A stretch of DNA of 64,000 bases from [Pantoea] beijingensis (lineage in GTDB: Bacteria; Pseudomonadota; Gammaproteobacteria; Enterobacterales; Enterobacteriaceae): assembly GCF_022647505.1 (NCBI RefSeq), contig NZ_CP071409.1:248001-312000 (forward strand), in the 5' to 3' direction. Below are positions 29,340 to 39,349 of the stretch, piece by piece. Position 1 is the stretch's first letter, and every line of letters begins with the position of its first letter. The translations under genes were made by a program, and so were the position numbers. The notes below the pieces were generated by a model. It did no database searches, was not told the origin of the DNA, and saw only the letters and a program-made list of their open reading frames with translations.

Positions 29340-29363
29340 GATGGGGGCTTTTTCTGCCCCATC
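29340..29363 (+). terminator. Hairpin after livF
   Basis: GATGGGG (29340-29346) pairs with CCCCATC (29357-29363), 40 bp past the livF stop. No T tract follows, so termination strength is doubtful. Confidence 0.4.
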
Positions 29364-29476
29364 TTGTGAAAAGTCGGTGCACTTTTTGCAGCGTCAGTCG
29401 TTTTTTCTCCCGCGTCACAGGCTTGCCAGAGCGTGTTTGACGACGACTTGTTAACTTCATGTGTTTGTCTTTTTTG

Positions 29477-29517
29477 TGTCATATATTGGCTATCTGCCCG
29501 TCATTTTTCCATGTCAT
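29477..29517 (+). promoter_or_regulatory. Candidate PhoB (Pho box) region upstream of ugpB
   Basis: TGTCAT-type repeats occur at 29477-29482, 29499-29504 (CGTCAT, exactly 22 bp on) and 29512-29517, about 70-105 bp upstream of ugpB. E. coli ugpB is PhoB-activated, and Pho boxes repeat every 11 bp. The intermediate repeat is weak, so this is a candidate only. Confidence 0.4.
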
Positions 29518-29583
29518 GTTACTTCTCGAACATAAAATGCGTGCGATCGCGCACGTGTACCAACAATGTCACGGGAACCTGAT

Positions 29584-30903
29584 ATGTCATCTTTCACATT
29601 TCGTCATACCGCACTCAGCGTGATACTGGGATTAGCCGTTAGCAGCCCCGCGCTGGCAGCGACCCAAATTCCCTTCTGGCACTCTATGGAGGGGGAATTA
29701 GGTAAAGAGGTTGATTCACTGGCTCAGCGTTTTAACCAGGCACATCCTGATTACCAAATTGTTCCTGTTTATAAAGGCAACTACGAGCAGAACCTTGCCG
29801 CCGGTATTGCTGCAGTGCGCACGGGTAAAGCTCCGGCCATTTTACAGGTATACGAAGTGGGAACCGCGACGATGATGGCGTCGAAAGCGATTAAGCCGGT
29901 CTATGAAGTCTTTAACGATTCCGGGATCGCTTTTGATGAGAAACAGTTTGTTCCTACCGTTTCCGGTTACTACAGCGATGCTAAAAGCGGTCATCTGCTG
30001 TCACAACCGTTTAACAGCTCGACGCCAGTACTGTATTACAACAAAGATGCGTTTAAAAAAGCGGGACTGGATCCCGAGCAGCCGCCAAAAACCTGGCAGC
30101 AACTGGCCGAGTACAGCGCTAAATTGCGTGCAGCGGGCATGACATGCGGTTACGCCAGCGGCTGGCAGGGCTGGATTCAGATTGAAAACTTCAGTGCCTG
30201 GAACGCTCTGCCGGTCGCGACACAAAATAATGGTTTCGACGGTACGGATGCGGTGCTGGAATTCAACAAACCGGCTCAGGTTCGGCATATCCAGATGCTG
30301 GAAGAGATGAATAAGAAGGGAGACTTCACCTACTTCGGGCGTAAAGATGAATCCACCGAGAAGTTTTATAACGGTGATTGTGCCATGACCACCGCCTCTT
30401 CAGGTTCTCTGGCGGATATTCGCCACTATGCCAAATTTACCTACGGCGTTGGTATGATGCCGTATGACGCAGACGTTCCCAACGCACCACAAAACGCCAT
30501 TATCGGTGGCGCCAGCCTGTGGGTGATGAACGGTAAAGATGCGGCAACCTATAAAGGTGTTGCCGAGTTTATGCAGTTCCTGATGCAGCCGGAAATTGCT
30601 GCCGAGTGGCATCAAAAAACCGGCTACCTACCGATTACCACCGCCGCTTACGAGCTCACACGTAAAGAGGGTTTTTATGACAAAAATCCAGGTGCAGATA
30701 TCGCCACTCGCCAAATGCTGAATAAGCCACCATTGCCATTTACCAAGGGAATGCGCCTGGGCAATATGCCGCAAATCCGCACCATCGTTGATGAAGAGCT
30801 GGAAGGGGTGTGGACCGGTAAGAAAACGCCACAGGCCGCGCTTGACGCTGCCGTTGAGCGCGGTAATGCGCTGCTGCGTCGTTTTGAACAACAGGTCAAA
30901 TAA
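29584..30903 (+). CDS. ugpB: sn-Glycerol-3-phosphate ABC transporter binding protein UgpB
   Basis: A 439-residue extracellular solute-binding protein. A signal peptide ends at SSPALAA, and the mature protein begins [25 protein letters not shown], almost as in E. coli UgpB. It captures glycerol-3-phosphate and glycerophosphodiesters in the periplasm. The start at 29584 (MSSFTFRH) follows GGGAA; an in-frame ATG at 29566 would add six residues. First gene of ugpBAECQ. Confidence 0.96.
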   Translation: MSSFTFRHTALSVILGLAVSSPALAATQIPFWHSMEGELGKEVDSLAQRFNQAHPDYQIVPVYKGNYEQNLAAGIAAVRTGKAPAILQVYEVGTATMMASKAIKPVYEVFNDSGIAFDEKQFVPTVSGYYSDAKSGHLLSQPFNSSTPVLYYNKDAFKKAGLDPEQPPKTWQQLAEYSAKLRAAGMTCGYASGWQGWIQIENFSAWNALPVATQNNGFDGTDAVLEFNKPAQVRHIQMLEEMNKKGDFTYFGRKDESTEKFYNGDCAMTTASSGSLADIRHYAKFTYGVGMMPYDADVPNAPQNAIIGGASLWVMNGKDAATYKGVAEFMQFLMQPEIAAEWHQKTGYLPITTAAYELTRKEGFYDKNPGADIATRQMLNKPPLPFTKGMRLGNMPQIRTIVDEELEGVWTGKKTPQAALDAAVERGNALLRRFEQQVK

Positions 30904-30918
30904 CGCGCGGTAATGGTT

Positions 30919-30944
30919 GAGCCGAAGCAATTCGGCTCTTGTTT
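30919..30944 (+). terminator. ugpB-ugpA intercistronic attenuator hairpin
   Basis: Perfect 8-bp stem GAGCCGAA/TTCGGCTC closed by a GCAA (GNRA) tetraloop and followed by TTGTTT, between ugpB and ugpA. This arrangement usually lets the binding protein be made in excess of the permeases. Confidence 0.65.
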
Positions 30945-30963
30945 ACACAATTCCGGATGCATT

Positions 30964-31851
30964 ATGTCTTCAGTTCGCCCAGGATTCCGTACCAGTTGGT
31001 TGCCCTACCTTTTGGTACTTCCTCAGTTGCTGATCACCGCCATTTTCTTTATATGGCCTGCTGGTGAAGCGCTGTGGTATTCAGTTCAAAGTGTCGATCC
31101 TTTTGGCTTATCCAGCACCTTTGTCGGGATGGATAATTTTACCCGGTTGTTTGCCGATGATTATTACCTGGCATCCTTCTGGACCACGCTAATTTTTAGC
31201 GGTCTGGTGACCGGCTGCGGGCTGGTTGTGTCACTATTTTTTGCCGCATTGGTGGACTATGTGCTGCGACTTAAGCGGTTTTACCAAACCCTGATGTTGC
31301 TGCCGTATGCCGTCGCCCCAGCGATTGCCGCCGTGTTGTGGATATTTCTGTTCAATCCTGGACTGGGGTTAATTACCCATTTTCTTGGTCAGTTGGGGTA
31401 CAGCTGGAATCATGCGCAAAACAGTGGGCAGGCGATGTTTTTAGTGGTGCTGGCCTCGGTCTGGCAGCAAATCAGCTATAACTTCCTGTTCTTTTTCGCT
31501 GCGCTACAGTCGATCCCTCGCTCATTGATTGAAGCGGCTGCGATTGACGGCGCAGGGCCGGTACGACGCTTTTTCAATATGTCACTGCCGCTGATTGCGC
31601 CCGTGAGCTTCTTCCTGCTGGTGGTCAACCTCGTTTACGCCTTTTTCGATACTTTCCCGGTAATCGATGCCGCGACGGCGGGCGGTCCGGTGCAGTCGAC
31701 GACCACCTTAATCTATAAAATCTATCGTGAAGGCTTTGCCGGGCTCGATCTCTCTTCTTCTGCCGCCCAGTCGGTGGTGCTGATGCTGTTAGTGATTGGG
31801 TTAACGGTCATTCAGTTCCGCTACGTCGAGCGTAAGGTGCGTTATCAATGA
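30964..31851 (+). CDS. ugpA: sn-Glycerol-3-phosphate ABC transporter permease UgpA
   Basis: A 295-residue MalF-type permease with six membrane segments and the EAA loop [25 protein letters not shown]. Starts [21 protein letters not shown] as in E. coli. It overlaps ugpE by 4 bp. Confidence 0.97.
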   Translation: MSSVRPGFRTSWLPYLLVLPQLLITAIFFIWPAGEALWYSVQSVDPFGLSSTFVGMDNFTRLFADDYYLASFWTTLIFSGLVTGCGLVVSLFFAALVDYVLRLKRFYQTLMLLPYAVAPAIAAVLWIFLFNPGLGLITHFLGQLGYSWNHAQNSGQAMFLVVLASVWQQISYNFLFFFAALQSIPRSLIEAAAIDGAGPVRRFFNMSLPLIAPVSFFLLVVNLVYAFFDTFPVIDAATAGGPVQSTTTLIYKIYREGFAGLDLSSSAAQSVVLMLLVIGLTVIQFRYVERKVRYQ

Positions 31852-32693
31852 TTGAGAACCGACGTGGGCTGGATATCTTCAGTCATACCCTGCTGATATT
31901 GGGTATTCTGACTATTCTGTTCCCGCTGTATGTTGCGTTTGTGGCGGCGACGCTGGATAACACCGCGATTTATCAGGTGCCGATGACGCTGATCCCGGGC
32001 ACACACCTGTGGGATAACATCACGACCATTTGGCACAGCGGTGTCAGCAGTAACAGCCCGCCGATTAGTCGGCTGTTGTTCAACAGCACTGTTATGGCGC
32101 TGGTGATAACCATTGGCAAAATAAGTGTATCCATACTGTCTGCGTTTGCGCTGGTGTGGTTTCGTTTTCCGCTGCGGACACTGTTTTTCTGGATGATCTT
32201 CCTCACCCTGATGCTGCCGGTAGAAGTGCGTATTTTTCCGACGGTGGAAGTGATCGCTAACCTCGATTTGCTGGACAGCTATACGGGGTTAACCCTACCG
32301 CTGATGGCTTCTGCCACAGCAACTTTCCTGTTCCGCCAGTTCTTTATGTCGTTGCCTGATGAATTACTGGAAGCGGCTCGCATTGATGGTGCAGGACCGA
32401 TGCGCTTTTTCTGGGACATTGTACTGCCGCTGTCTAAAACCAATCTCGCTGCGCTGTTTGTGATCACCTTTATTTACGGCTGGAACCAGTATCTGTGGCC
32501 GATTTTGATCACCAGTGATGCCAGTATGGGAACGGCGGTGGCGGGGATCCGCACCATGATCTCCAGCGGTGACGGGACCACACAATGGAACCTGGTGATG
32601 GCTGCCATGTTGATGACATTAATTCCACCGGTTGTCGTGGTGATGGTGATGCAGCGCGCCTTTGTTCGCGGGCTGGTTGAGAGTGAGAAATAA
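31848..32693 (+). CDS. ugpE: sn-Glycerol-3-phosphate ABC transporter permease UgpE
   Basis: A 281-residue MalG-type permease, the same length as E. coli UgpE. The EAA loop [23 protein letters not shown] is clear. Its start overlaps the ugpA stop, and ugpC begins 3 bp after its stop. Confidence 0.97.
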   Translation: MIENRRGLDIFSHTLLILGILTILFPLYVAFVAATLDNTAIYQVPMTLIPGTHLWDNITTIWHSGVSSNSPPISRLLFNSTVMALVITIGKISVSILSAFALVWFRFPLRTLFFWMIFLTLMLPVEVRIFPTVEVIANLDLLDSYTGLTLPLMASATATFLFRQFFMSLPDELLEAARIDGAGPMRFFWDIVLPLSKTNLAALFVITFIYGWNQYLWPILITSDASMGTAVAGIRTMISSGDGTTQWNLVMAAMLMTLIPPVVVVMVMQRAFVRGLVESEK

Positions 32694-32696
32694 TAG

Positions 32697-33770
32697 ATGG
32701 CAGACGTAAAATTACAGGCCGTAACCAAATCTTATGATGGTAAAAACCAGATAATCCAGCCACTTGACGTGAGTATCCGCGACGGTGAATTTATGGTGAT
32801 GGTCGGGCCTTCAGGCTGTGGCAAATCAACGTTGCTACGGATGGTTGCAGGGCTCGAACGCGTCACCTCTGGTGATATTTATATCGACAGCCAGCGCGTA
32901 ACCGAGCTTGAGCCTAAAGATCGCGGCATTGCGATGGTTTTTCAAAACTACGCGCTGTATCCCCACATGAGCGTCGAAGAGAATATGGCCTATGGCCTGA
33001 AAATTCGCGGGATGGGGAAAGAGCAAATCCGTTTACGGGTACTTGAAGCGGCACGAAGCCTTGAGCTGGACGCGTTACTGCACCGCCGTCCGCGGGAACT
33101 CTCCGGTGGTCAGCGGCAGCGAGTGGCGATGGGTCGCGCTATTGTACGGGAGCCGGCAGTATTCTTATTTGATGAACCGTTGTCTAATCTGGATGCGCGC
33201 CTGCGGGTACAAATGCGTCTTGAATTACAGCAGCTACACCGTCGTCTTAATACAACCAGCCTGTACGTGACGCACGATCAGGTAGAAGCGATGACGCTGG
33301 CACAGCGGGTGATGGTGATGAACAAAGGCGTAGTTGAGCAACTCGGTACGCCAGTTGACGTTTACGAGCGGCCAGCGACGCGTTTTGTTGCCAGTTTTAT
33401 TGGTGCCCCCTCAATGAACCTGTTGGAAGGGAACGTCAGCCGTGACGGTACGAGTTTTACACTCGATAATGGCTTCTCGCTGCCACTGGATAAACCGGTA
33501 TTAAAGTGGGCTAATCGCTCATTAACACTAGGCATAAGACCCGAACATATTCACCTGTCAACGCGTGAAGCTGGCGGTATTCCTTTGATAGTGGACACGC
33601 TAGAAATACTGGGTGCTGATAATCTGGCACACGGTAAGTGGGGCAGTAACGGCGTGGTGGCACGTTTACCGCATGTTGAACGTCCTTCAACGGGGACGAC
33701 CCTGTGGCTACATCTGCCGGAAAAAGCGTTACACTTCTTTGACTCAAATACGGGAATGCGTTTGGAATAA
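32697..33770 (+). CDS. ugpC: sn-Glycerol-3-phosphate ABC transporter ATPase UgpC
   Basis: A 357-residue CUT1-type ATPase with Walker [10 protein letters not shown], signature [13 protein letters not shown] and Walker [15 protein letters not shown]-terminal MOBE/TOBE regulatory domain extends from about residue 235. It powers UgpAE. The stop overlaps the first candidate ATG of ugpQ by one base. Confidence 0.97.
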   Translation: MADVKLQAVTKSYDGKNQIIQPLDVSIRDGEFMVMVGPSGCGKSTLLRMVAGLERVTSGDIYIDSQRVTELEPKDRGIAMVFQNYALYPHMSVEENMAYGLKIRGMGKEQIRLRVLEAARSLELDALLHRRPRELSGGQRQRVAMGRAIVREPAVFLFDEPLSNLDARLRVQMRLELQQLHRRLNTTSLYVTHDQVEAMTLAQRVMVMNKGVVEQLGTPVDVYERPATRFVASFIGAPSMNLLEGNVSRDGTSFTLDNGFSLPLDKPVLKWANRSLTLGIRPEHIHLSTREAGGIPLIVDTLEILGADNLAHGKWGSNGVVARLPHVERPSTGTTLWLHLPEKALHFFDSNTGMRLE

Positions 33771-34513
33771 TGATGAATAAACCCTGGCCCTATCCTGCTA
33801 TTGTTGCACACCGCGGCGGCGGTAAGCTGGCACCGGAAAACACGCTGGCGGCAATAGATGTCGGCGCGAGATATGGACATACCATGATCGAGTTTGACGC
33901 TAAACTTTCGCAGGATGAGCAGATCTTTCTGTTGCATGATGACACGCTGGATCGCACCAGCAATGGCTGGGGCGTGGCAGGAGAACTCCCCTGGGAGAAG
34001 CTTCGGCAGCTCGATGCTGGCGGCTGGTTCAGCCGAGAGTTTCAGGAAGAGCGCATGCCGCTACTTTCTCAGGTTGCTGAACGCTGCCTGCAGCATGGCA
34101 TGATGGCTAATATTGAGATTAAGCCAACGACCGGGCTCGAATATCAAACGGGAAAAGCCGTTGCACTGGCCGCCCGTTCGTTATGGCAGGGACAGACCGA
34201 TCCGTTGCTTTCCTCATTTTCTGTTGAGGCTCTGGAAGCGGCACAGCGGGCGGTGCCTGAATTGCCACGCGGTCTGTTGCTGGATGAGTGGGACGAAAAC
34301 TGGCAGGCGATGACATCGGCACTGGATTGCGTATCCATCCATCTTAATTATCGTCTGTTGACTCCTGAACGCGTCGCGATGCTGAAAGCGGCAGGTTTAC
34401 GTATTTTGGTCTATACCGTCAATCAATCCGATCGCGCCCGTGAGCTGTTAGTCTGGGGTGTCGATGCTATCTGCACCGATCGCATCGACACAATTGGACC
34501 GGATTTCACTTAA
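33770..34513 (+). CDS. ugpQ: Cytoplasmic glycerophosphodiester phosphodiesterase UgpQ
   Basis: A 247-residue GDPD TIM-barrel enzyme with the diagnostic [18 protein letters not shown] and the metal-binding [27 protein letters not shown]. It hydrolyses imported glycerophosphodiesters to glycerol-3-phosphate and the alcohol. Two adjacent ATGs (33770, 33773) are possible starts. Its stop codon overlaps that of convergent yhhA by 3 bases. Confidence 0.96.
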   Translation: MMNKPWPYPAIVAHRGGGKLAPENTLAAIDVGARYGHTMIEFDAKLSQDEQIFLLHDDTLDRTSNGWGVAGELPWEKLRQLDAGGWFSREFQEERMPLLSQVAERCLQHGMMANIEIKPTTGLEYQTGKAVALAARSLWQGQTDPLLSSFSVEALEAAQRAVPELPRGLLLDEWDENWQAMTSALDCVSIHLNYRLLTPERVAMLKAAGLRILVYTVNQSDRARELLVWGVDAICTDRIDTIGPDFT

Positions 34514-34800
34514 GGGTTCTGCTGTATTCCGTTTTGGATATTACCCGGCTGCGACTGGATAACGCGCTGCCGGGTGCTATTACGCTGCTCCTGCATTCTC
34601 CGCTGCATATCCTGACTCTGTTGCTGTTGATCCTGCCTCAGTTTCAACTGCTCCTGTTGTTGGCTGGTCTGCATCCGTTGCTGTAATCGCTGCTGGCTGG
34701 GATTGTAACCCGGCCGATTCGGATCATTTGTGTTGTTCAGCGTGTTCGCCATGCCACTCAGCGGGATCAGCGCGGCAAAAATAATCAACCATTTTTTCAT
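34510..34800 (-). CDS. yhhA: DUF2756 family exported protein YhhA
   Basis: A 96-residue protein with an N-terminal signal peptide ([18 protein letters not shown]). A Gln/Arg-rich, probably coiled-coil body follows (about 40-80). It resembles E. coli YhhA in place and composition; function unknown. The ATG at 34800 follows GGAGGACAG; an in-frame extension to 34857 is rejected. Confidence 0.87.
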   Translation of the reverse strand: MKKWLIIFAALIPLSGMANTLNNTNDPNRPGYNPSQQRLQQRMQTSQQQEQLKLRQDQQQQSQDMQRRMQEQRNSTRQRVIQSQPGNIQNGIQQNP

Positions 34801-35196
34801 GATCTGTCCTCCATTGATGATGACGATGGCAGTGCGGTGTTGGGCAACGCACTTCAATGTCTGATATTTAAGATATAGTCTATCCCAGTGCTGATATTGT
34901 TAATCGATAAATCACACTAATTCACAAAACTCCTCGCCTTTTTACTGAATTTGTACAGACTGACAAACGCAACAAATTTATTCGGGGCGAGGGTTGGCAC
35001 CGTGCTCACTCATCGTAGCTTTTCGTGGGCCGGGAGGTCGTATTGATACGTTGCTGTACAATTTAGCACCCGAATGTAGAAAAATATCTTTATCCTCAAT
35101 TGCTTAAGCTGCAGAGTGGCGGGCAACCCGTAAGTGCGCGTTACTCGCAAATTTGCAGTTTAAAGTATGACGGATAGTAAAATGGACGGAGACAGG
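34801..35196. promoter_or_regulatory. yhhA/ggt divergent gap
   Basis: 396 bp between divergent yhhA and ggt. A+T-rich around 34860-34960. No operator, RNA gene or convincing promoter pair was recognised. Confidence 0.35.
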
Positions 35197-36951
35197 ATGA
35201 ATAACCCAATAAAATGGCGGCGGATTTCATGGTCGCTAACAATGTGTTTATGTGTATGGCAGGGGGCAAATGCGGCACCGCAGCAGCCTGAATCGCCTGT
35301 TTCTTACGGTGTGGGGGCGGATACGTTTCATCCTGTAAAAGAGCAGCACGGCATGGTCGCGTCAGTGGATGCGCTGGCGACGCAGGTTGGTGTCGATATT
35401 TTAAAACAGGGAGGCAACGCCGTTGACGCGGCAGTTGCTGTGGGATTCGCCCTCGCGGTGACGCATCCGCAGGCAGGAAATATTGGCGGCGGCGGTTTTA
35501 TGTTGCTGCGGACTGCGTCAGGCCGTACAACGGCTATCGACTTCCGTGAAATGGCCCCGGTGAAAGCCAGCCGCGATATGTTTCTTGATAAGCAAGGTAA
35601 TGCAGACAGCAAGCTTTCCCTGACTTCGCATCTGGCTTCAGGCATTCCTGGTTCAGTCGCAGGTTTTGCTTTAGCCGCACAGAAATACGGTACTTTGCCA
35701 CTGAGTCGTTTGTTGCAACCCGCCATTATGCTGGCCAGCAAAGGTTTTGTGGTCAATCAGGCACTGGCAGATGACCTGAATACGTACGGTAAAGAAGTAC
35801 TGCTTAGTCATCCCAACAGCAAGGCGATATTTTTTAAAGCGGATGGCACGCCCTGGCAGCGAGGTGAGCGTTTAGTTCAACGTAATCTTGCGCGCAGCCT
35901 GACGTTAATTGCACAGCAGGGACCCGATGCCTTTTATAAAGGGAAGATCGCCGATGAAATCGCGGGTGAAATGGCAAAGCATGGCGGATTAATCAGTAAA
36001 GCCGATCTGGCAGCCTACCGCGCGGTTGAGCGTAAACCGGTGAGTGGAAGCTACCGCGGATATGAGGTTTTTTCCATGCCACCTCCCTCATCGGGCGGCA
36101 TTCATATCGTGCAGATCCTAAATATTCTTGAAAATTTCGACCTGAACAAAATGGGTTTCGCGAGTGCTGACGCAATACAGACCGTAGCTGAAGCGGAGAA
36201 ATACGCCTATGCCGATCGCTCTGAATACCTTGGCGATCCCGATTTTGTGAAGGTGCCTGAGCAGGCGTTGACCAGCAAAGCCTATGCAAAAACGTTGGCG
36301 GAGCAGATTGACCTGGCGAAGGCTCGCCCATCCTCAGAGATCAAACCGGGTAAACTGGCACCGTATGAAAGCAATCAAACCACGCATTTCTCCGTGGTGG
36401 ATAAAAGCGGTAATGCGGTTGCGGTAACCTATACGCTAAACACCAATTTTGGCAGCGGTATTGTCGCTGGCAACAGCGGTATTCTGATGAATAATCAGAT
36501 GGATGACTTTTCGGCTAAACCGGGTACACCGAACGTTTATGGTTTGGTTGGCGGCGAAGCGAACGCGGTTCAACCTTACAAACGTCCACTGTCTTCCATG
36601 TCACCGACCATCGTGGCGAAGGACGGCAAGACTTGGCTGGTAACCGGGAGTCCTGGCGGTAGCCGTATTATCACTACCGTGCTGCAAATGGTGGTTAACA
36701 GCATCGATTTTAGGATGAATGTTGCCGAAGCCACCAATGCACCACGTTTTCATCATCAATGGTTGCCAGACCAGTTACGGGTGGAAAAAGGCTTCAGTCC
36801 GGATACGTTGCGCCTGTTGGAACAGAAGGGGCAACATGTGAAGGTTGAACCCGCGATGGGCAGTACGCAAAGTATTATGATTGGGCCTGATGGCACGCTG
36901 TATGGCGCATCAGATCCGCGTACCATTAATGACTTAACCGCAGGGTATTAA
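35197..36951 (+). CDS. ggt: Periplasmic gamma-glutamyltranspeptidase
   Basis: A 584-residue precursor (E. coli about 580). A signal peptide ends near GANAAPQQ. The protein autocleaves before the nucleophile Thr at about residue 395 in ESNQTTHFSV, giving large and small subunits. The GNIGGGGFM and SSMSPTIV segments are typical of the family. It hydrolyses glutathione and transfers gamma-glutamyl groups. The start at 35197 follows GGAGACAGG; a longer frame from 35167 is not preferred. Confidence 0.96.
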   Translation: MNNPIKWRRISWSLTMCLCVWQGANAAPQQPESPVSYGVGADTFHPVKEQHGMVASVDALATQVGVDILKQGGNAVDAAVAVGFALAVTHPQAGNIGGGGFMLLRTASGRTTAIDFREMAPVKASRDMFLDKQGNADSKLSLTSHLASGIPGSVAGFALAAQKYGTLPLSRLLQPAIMLASKGFVVNQALADDLNTYGKEVLLSHPNSKAIFFKADGTPWQRGERLVQRNLARSLTLIAQQGPDAFYKGKIADEIAGEMAKHGGLISKADLAAYRAVERKPVSGSYRGYEVFSMPPPSSGGIHIVQILNILENFDLNKMGFASADAIQTVAEAEKYAYADRSEYLGDPDFVKVPEQALTSKAYAKTLAEQIDLAKARPSSEIKPGKLAPYESNQTTHFSVVDKSGNAVAVTYTLNTNFGSGIVAGNSGILMNNQMDDFSAKPGTPNVYGLVGGEANAVQPYKRPLSSMSPTIVAKDGKTWLVTGSPGGSRIITTVLQMVVNSIDFRMNVAEATNAPRFHHQWLPDQLRVEKGFSPDTLRLLEQKGQHVKVEPAMGSTQSIMIGPDGTLYGASDPRTINDLTAGY

Positions 36952-36958
36952 GCTATTT

Positions 36959-36995
36959 GCGATGGAGCCGGTTTGGCCCCATCGCGAATTCATTT
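36959..36995 (+). terminator. Hairpin after ggt
   Basis: GCGATGG (36959-36965) pairs with CCATCGC (36979-36985), followed by AATTCATTTT. It lies 7 bp after the ggt stop and is a probable terminator. Confidence 0.6.
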
Positions 36996-37097
36996 TATCT
37001 CAGGTTTTCAGGCCTTCAGCGACTGAGCGATTTGCCCCTTCTGCGGCCCGCATAGCCTCAGATGAAGGGGATAAATTCCAGTCAGGTAAAAAAAACC

Positions 37098-37131
37098 TTT
37101 ACAGATGCGAATGATAATGATTATTATTGTC
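37098..37131 (+). promoter_or_regulatory. ryhB promoter with Fur box
   Basis: TTTACA (37098-37103), 18 bp, then TATTAT (37122-37127) forms a promoter. It is overlapped by GATAATGATTATTATTGTC (37113-37131), which matches the 19-bp Fur consensus at 16 positions. Fur-Fe2+ would block it in iron-replete cells. Confidence 0.88.
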
Positions 37132-37133
37132 GC

Positions 37134-37231
37134 GCATTCACGGAACGTCCTCCCGGACCTGCTGTGAAAGCACGACATTGCTCACATTGCTTACGGTATT
37201 TCTTAGCCAGCTCGGGTGCTGGCTTTTTTTT
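37134..37231 (+). ncRNA. ryhB: Iron-responsive small RNA RyhB
   Basis: A roughly 98-nt RNA gene. The core GAAAGCACGACATTGCTCA (37166-37184), continuing CATTGCTT, is the conserved Hfq/seed region of E. coli RyhB. The 3' end is the AGCCAGC/GCTGGCT hairpin with a nine-T tract (37205-37232), also as in E. coli. The 5' stem-loop has diverged. RyhB pairs with mRNAs of iron-using proteins when iron is short. The locus between ggt and yhhW matches the E. coli neighbourhood. The 5' end is estimated from the -10 position. Overlapping short frames are not genes. Confidence 0.93.
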
Positions 37232-37370
37232 TGCCTGCCACTTACCCGCTGCTGTTCCGTACGACTCTGGCAATCTCTTTCATTTTTTTTGAACAGAGGC
37301 GTGAAGTTTTTCAGCTATTATCCCGCCTGTTTACCGTTCACACTGGGTAAAAAATTAAGGGGAGTCGAAT

Positions 37371-38066
37371 ATGATTTATCATCGTAAAGCTGAAGATCGT
37401 GGCCATGCTAATCGTGGTTGGCTGGACAGCTGGCATACTTTCTCTTTCGCTGATTACTACGACGCGGACTTTATGGGTTTCTCCGCGCTGCGGGTCATTA
37501 ACGAAGATGTGATTGATGCCGGAAAAGGGTTTGGTACTCATCCCCATAAAGATATGGAAATTTTGACCTATGTGCTGTCAGGCGTGGTAGAACATCAGGA
37601 CAGTATGGGCAACAAAGAGCAGATCCCTGCGGGTGAGTTCCAGATTATGAGCGCGGGCACTGGCGTGACTCACTCAGAATACAATGGGAGCCAGCATGAA
37701 GCCTTACATCTTTACCAGATCTGGATTATTCCGGAAGAGAACGGCATTACACCGCGTTATGAACAACGGCGTTTTGATGATGCCCAGGGACGCCAATTAG
37801 TGCTGTCACCGGATGCGCGCGAAGGCTCTCTGAAGGTTTATCAGGATATGACACTTTCACGCTGGGCGTTTAATGCGACAGAGCAGGGCTCGCTGAATAT
37901 TGAGAACGGACGTAGCATCTGGATCCAGGTCGTTAAGGGAGATCTTGATGTAAATGGCTATAAGCTTTCTACCAGTGATGCCCTGGCGATCCATGATGAA
38001 GAGGCACTGTTGATCCAGGCGGTGAGCAACGCCGAAATACTGCTCTTTGATCTGCCCCCGGTTTAA
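37371..38066 (+). CDS. yhhW: Pirin family protein YhhW (quercetinase-like)
   Basis: A 231-residue bicupin pirin, the E. coli YhhW length. The N-terminal metal-binding motif GFGTHPHKDMEILTYVLSG and the second cluster GVTHSEYN are present. E. coli YhhW has quercetin 2,3-dioxygenase activity; the physiological substrate is unknown. It ends before a GGGGGC/GCCCCC terminator. Confidence 0.93.
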   Translation: MIYHRKAEDRGHANRGWLDSWHTFSFADYYDADFMGFSALRVINEDVIDAGKGFGTHPHKDMEILTYVLSGVVEHQDSMGNKEQIPAGEFQIMSAGTGVTHSEYNGSQHEALHLYQIWIIPEENGITPRYEQRRFDDAQGRQLVLSPDAREGSLKVYQDMTLSRWAFNATEQGSLNIENGRSIWIQVVKGDLDVNGYKLSTSDALAIHDEEALLIQAVSNAEILLFDLPPV

Positions 38067-38079
38067 CCGGTATCGCCGT

Positions 38080-38103
38080 GGGGGCCTTACGTGCCCCCTT
38101 TCT
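38080..38103 (+). terminator. yhhW terminator
   Basis: GGGGGC (38080-38085) pairs with GCCCCC (38093-38098), followed by TTTCT. It lies 13 bp past the yhhW stop codon. Confidence 0.75.
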
Positions 38104-38180
38104 CTGCCCTTCCTGAGATCCTGCCGTATTACGCATGAACCGCCTGTGGAGGCTGGTTTATTGTTCCTGCCTCGTTTTTG

Positions 38181-38197
38181 GTAAACTCACGGTTTAC
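38181..38197. promoter_or_regulatory. Palindrome upstream of gntR
   Basis: GTAAAC-N5-GTTTAC, 20 bp before the gntR start. It may be an operator or a promoter-overlapping site; it does not match the GntR box clearly. Confidence 0.35.
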
Positions 38198-38217
38198 TTA
38201 TCCTACCGTCGATAACA

Positions 38218-39213
38218 ATGAAGAAAAAAAGACCTGTACTACAAGATGTTGCCGATCGTATCGGCATCACTAAAATGACCGTCAGTCGCTATTTGCGTAA
38301 CCCGGAACAGGTTTCGGCGGCGTTGCGTGAGAAAATCGCCGTGGCGTTAGATGAGCTTGGGTACATCCCTAATCGAGCGCCAGATATGTTGTCGAACGCC
38401 ACCAGCCGTGCAATTGGCGTATTGCTTCCATCGTTAACCAACCAGGTGTTCGCTGATGTATTGCGCGGTATTGAAATGGTCACTGATGCGGCCGGTTATC
38501 AAGCACTGTTAAGCCACTTTGGCTATAGTCAGCAAAAAGAGGAGTTGCAACTACGTTCTCTGCTGGGTTGGAATATTGATGGTCTGATTTTAACCGAGCG
38601 TAATCATACGCCTAACAGCTTACGTATGATCGAAACTGCCGGTATTCCGGTGATTGAAATGATGGATTGTGTCTCCCCCTGTCTTGATATGGCGGTCGGT
38701 TTCGATAACGTGGAGGCCGCACGGCAGATGACGCAGGCGATTATTCGCAAAGGCCACCGGCATACCATTTACCTTGGGGCCCGTCTTGATGAGCGTACGC
38801 TGCTGAAGCAGCAAGGTTACGAACGAGCGATGCGTGAAGCTAATCTGGAACCGCGTAGCGTTATGATGGAGCAAGCCTCCTCTTTTAGTGCTGGCGCAAT
38901 GCTATTTGGTGAGGCACGGCGACGTTATCCGGATACCGATAGTGTGTTCTGTACTAACGACGATTTGGCCGTAGGGGCGATGTTTGAGTGCCAGCGTCAG
39001 GGATTGCGCGTACCGGACGATATCGCGATTGCTGGATTTCACGGTCATGATATTACTCAGGTAGTGACGCCAAAGCTGGCGACGGTGCTTACGCCGCGTG
39101 AGCGTATGGGGCAGGAGGCTGCCGCCATGTTATTAGCACGCATTGGCGGTGACAAGGCGGTAATCGCTCCGTTAGATGTGGGGTTTGAAATATCGGAAGG
39201 TGGCAGTATCTGA
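38218..39213 (+). CDS. gntR: LacI-family gluconate repressor GntR
   Basis: A 331-residue LacI-family repressor, the same length as E. coli GntR. The helix-turn-helix is LQDVADRIGITKMTVSRYLRNPEQVS (about 8-33), followed by a periplasmic-binding-protein-like effector domain. It represses gntK/gntU and is released by gluconate. It sits directly upstream of gntK with operator-like palindromes between. Confidence 0.95.
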   Translation: MKKKRPVLQDVADRIGITKMTVSRYLRNPEQVSAALREKIAVALDELGYIPNRAPDMLSNATSRAIGVLLPSLTNQVFADVLRGIEMVTDAAGYQALLSHFGYSQQKEELQLRSLLGWNIDGLILTERNHTPNSLRMIETAGIPVIEMMDCVSPCLDMAVGFDNVEAARQMTQAIIRKGHRHTIYLGARLDERTLLKQQGYERAMREANLEPRSVMMEQASSFSAGAMLFGEARRRYPDTDSVFCTNDDLAVGAMFECQRQGLRVPDDIAIAGFHGHDITQVVTPKLATVLTPRERMGQEAAAMLLARIGGDKAVIAPLDVGFEISEGGSI

Positions 39214-39294
39214 TACCGCCATTTTTATGAGGCACTTCACATTTATCATCTTTTCTCCTCAGAGCGGTTGCTAAGCCGACCGCATGTACTGAAA

Positions 39295-39323
39295 ATGTTA
39301 CCCGTAATTGTTATCGGTAACAT
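39295..39323 (+). promoter_or_regulatory. Paired GntR operators upstream of gntK
   Basis: TGTTATCGGTAACA (39309-39322) differs by one base from the palindrome TGTTACCGGTAACA. TGTTACCCGTAATT (39296-39309) is a weaker match 13 bp upstream. They lie 27-55 bp before the gntK start, consistent with repression by GntR. Confidence 0.75.
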
Positions 39324-39349
39324 GACTGTTCATCTGCTGGAGTTAAACA

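Noticed and set aside
37062-37387. Short plus-strand frames over the RyhB locus
   Set aside because: They cross the Fur box, promoter and terminator of ryhB and have no recognisable product.
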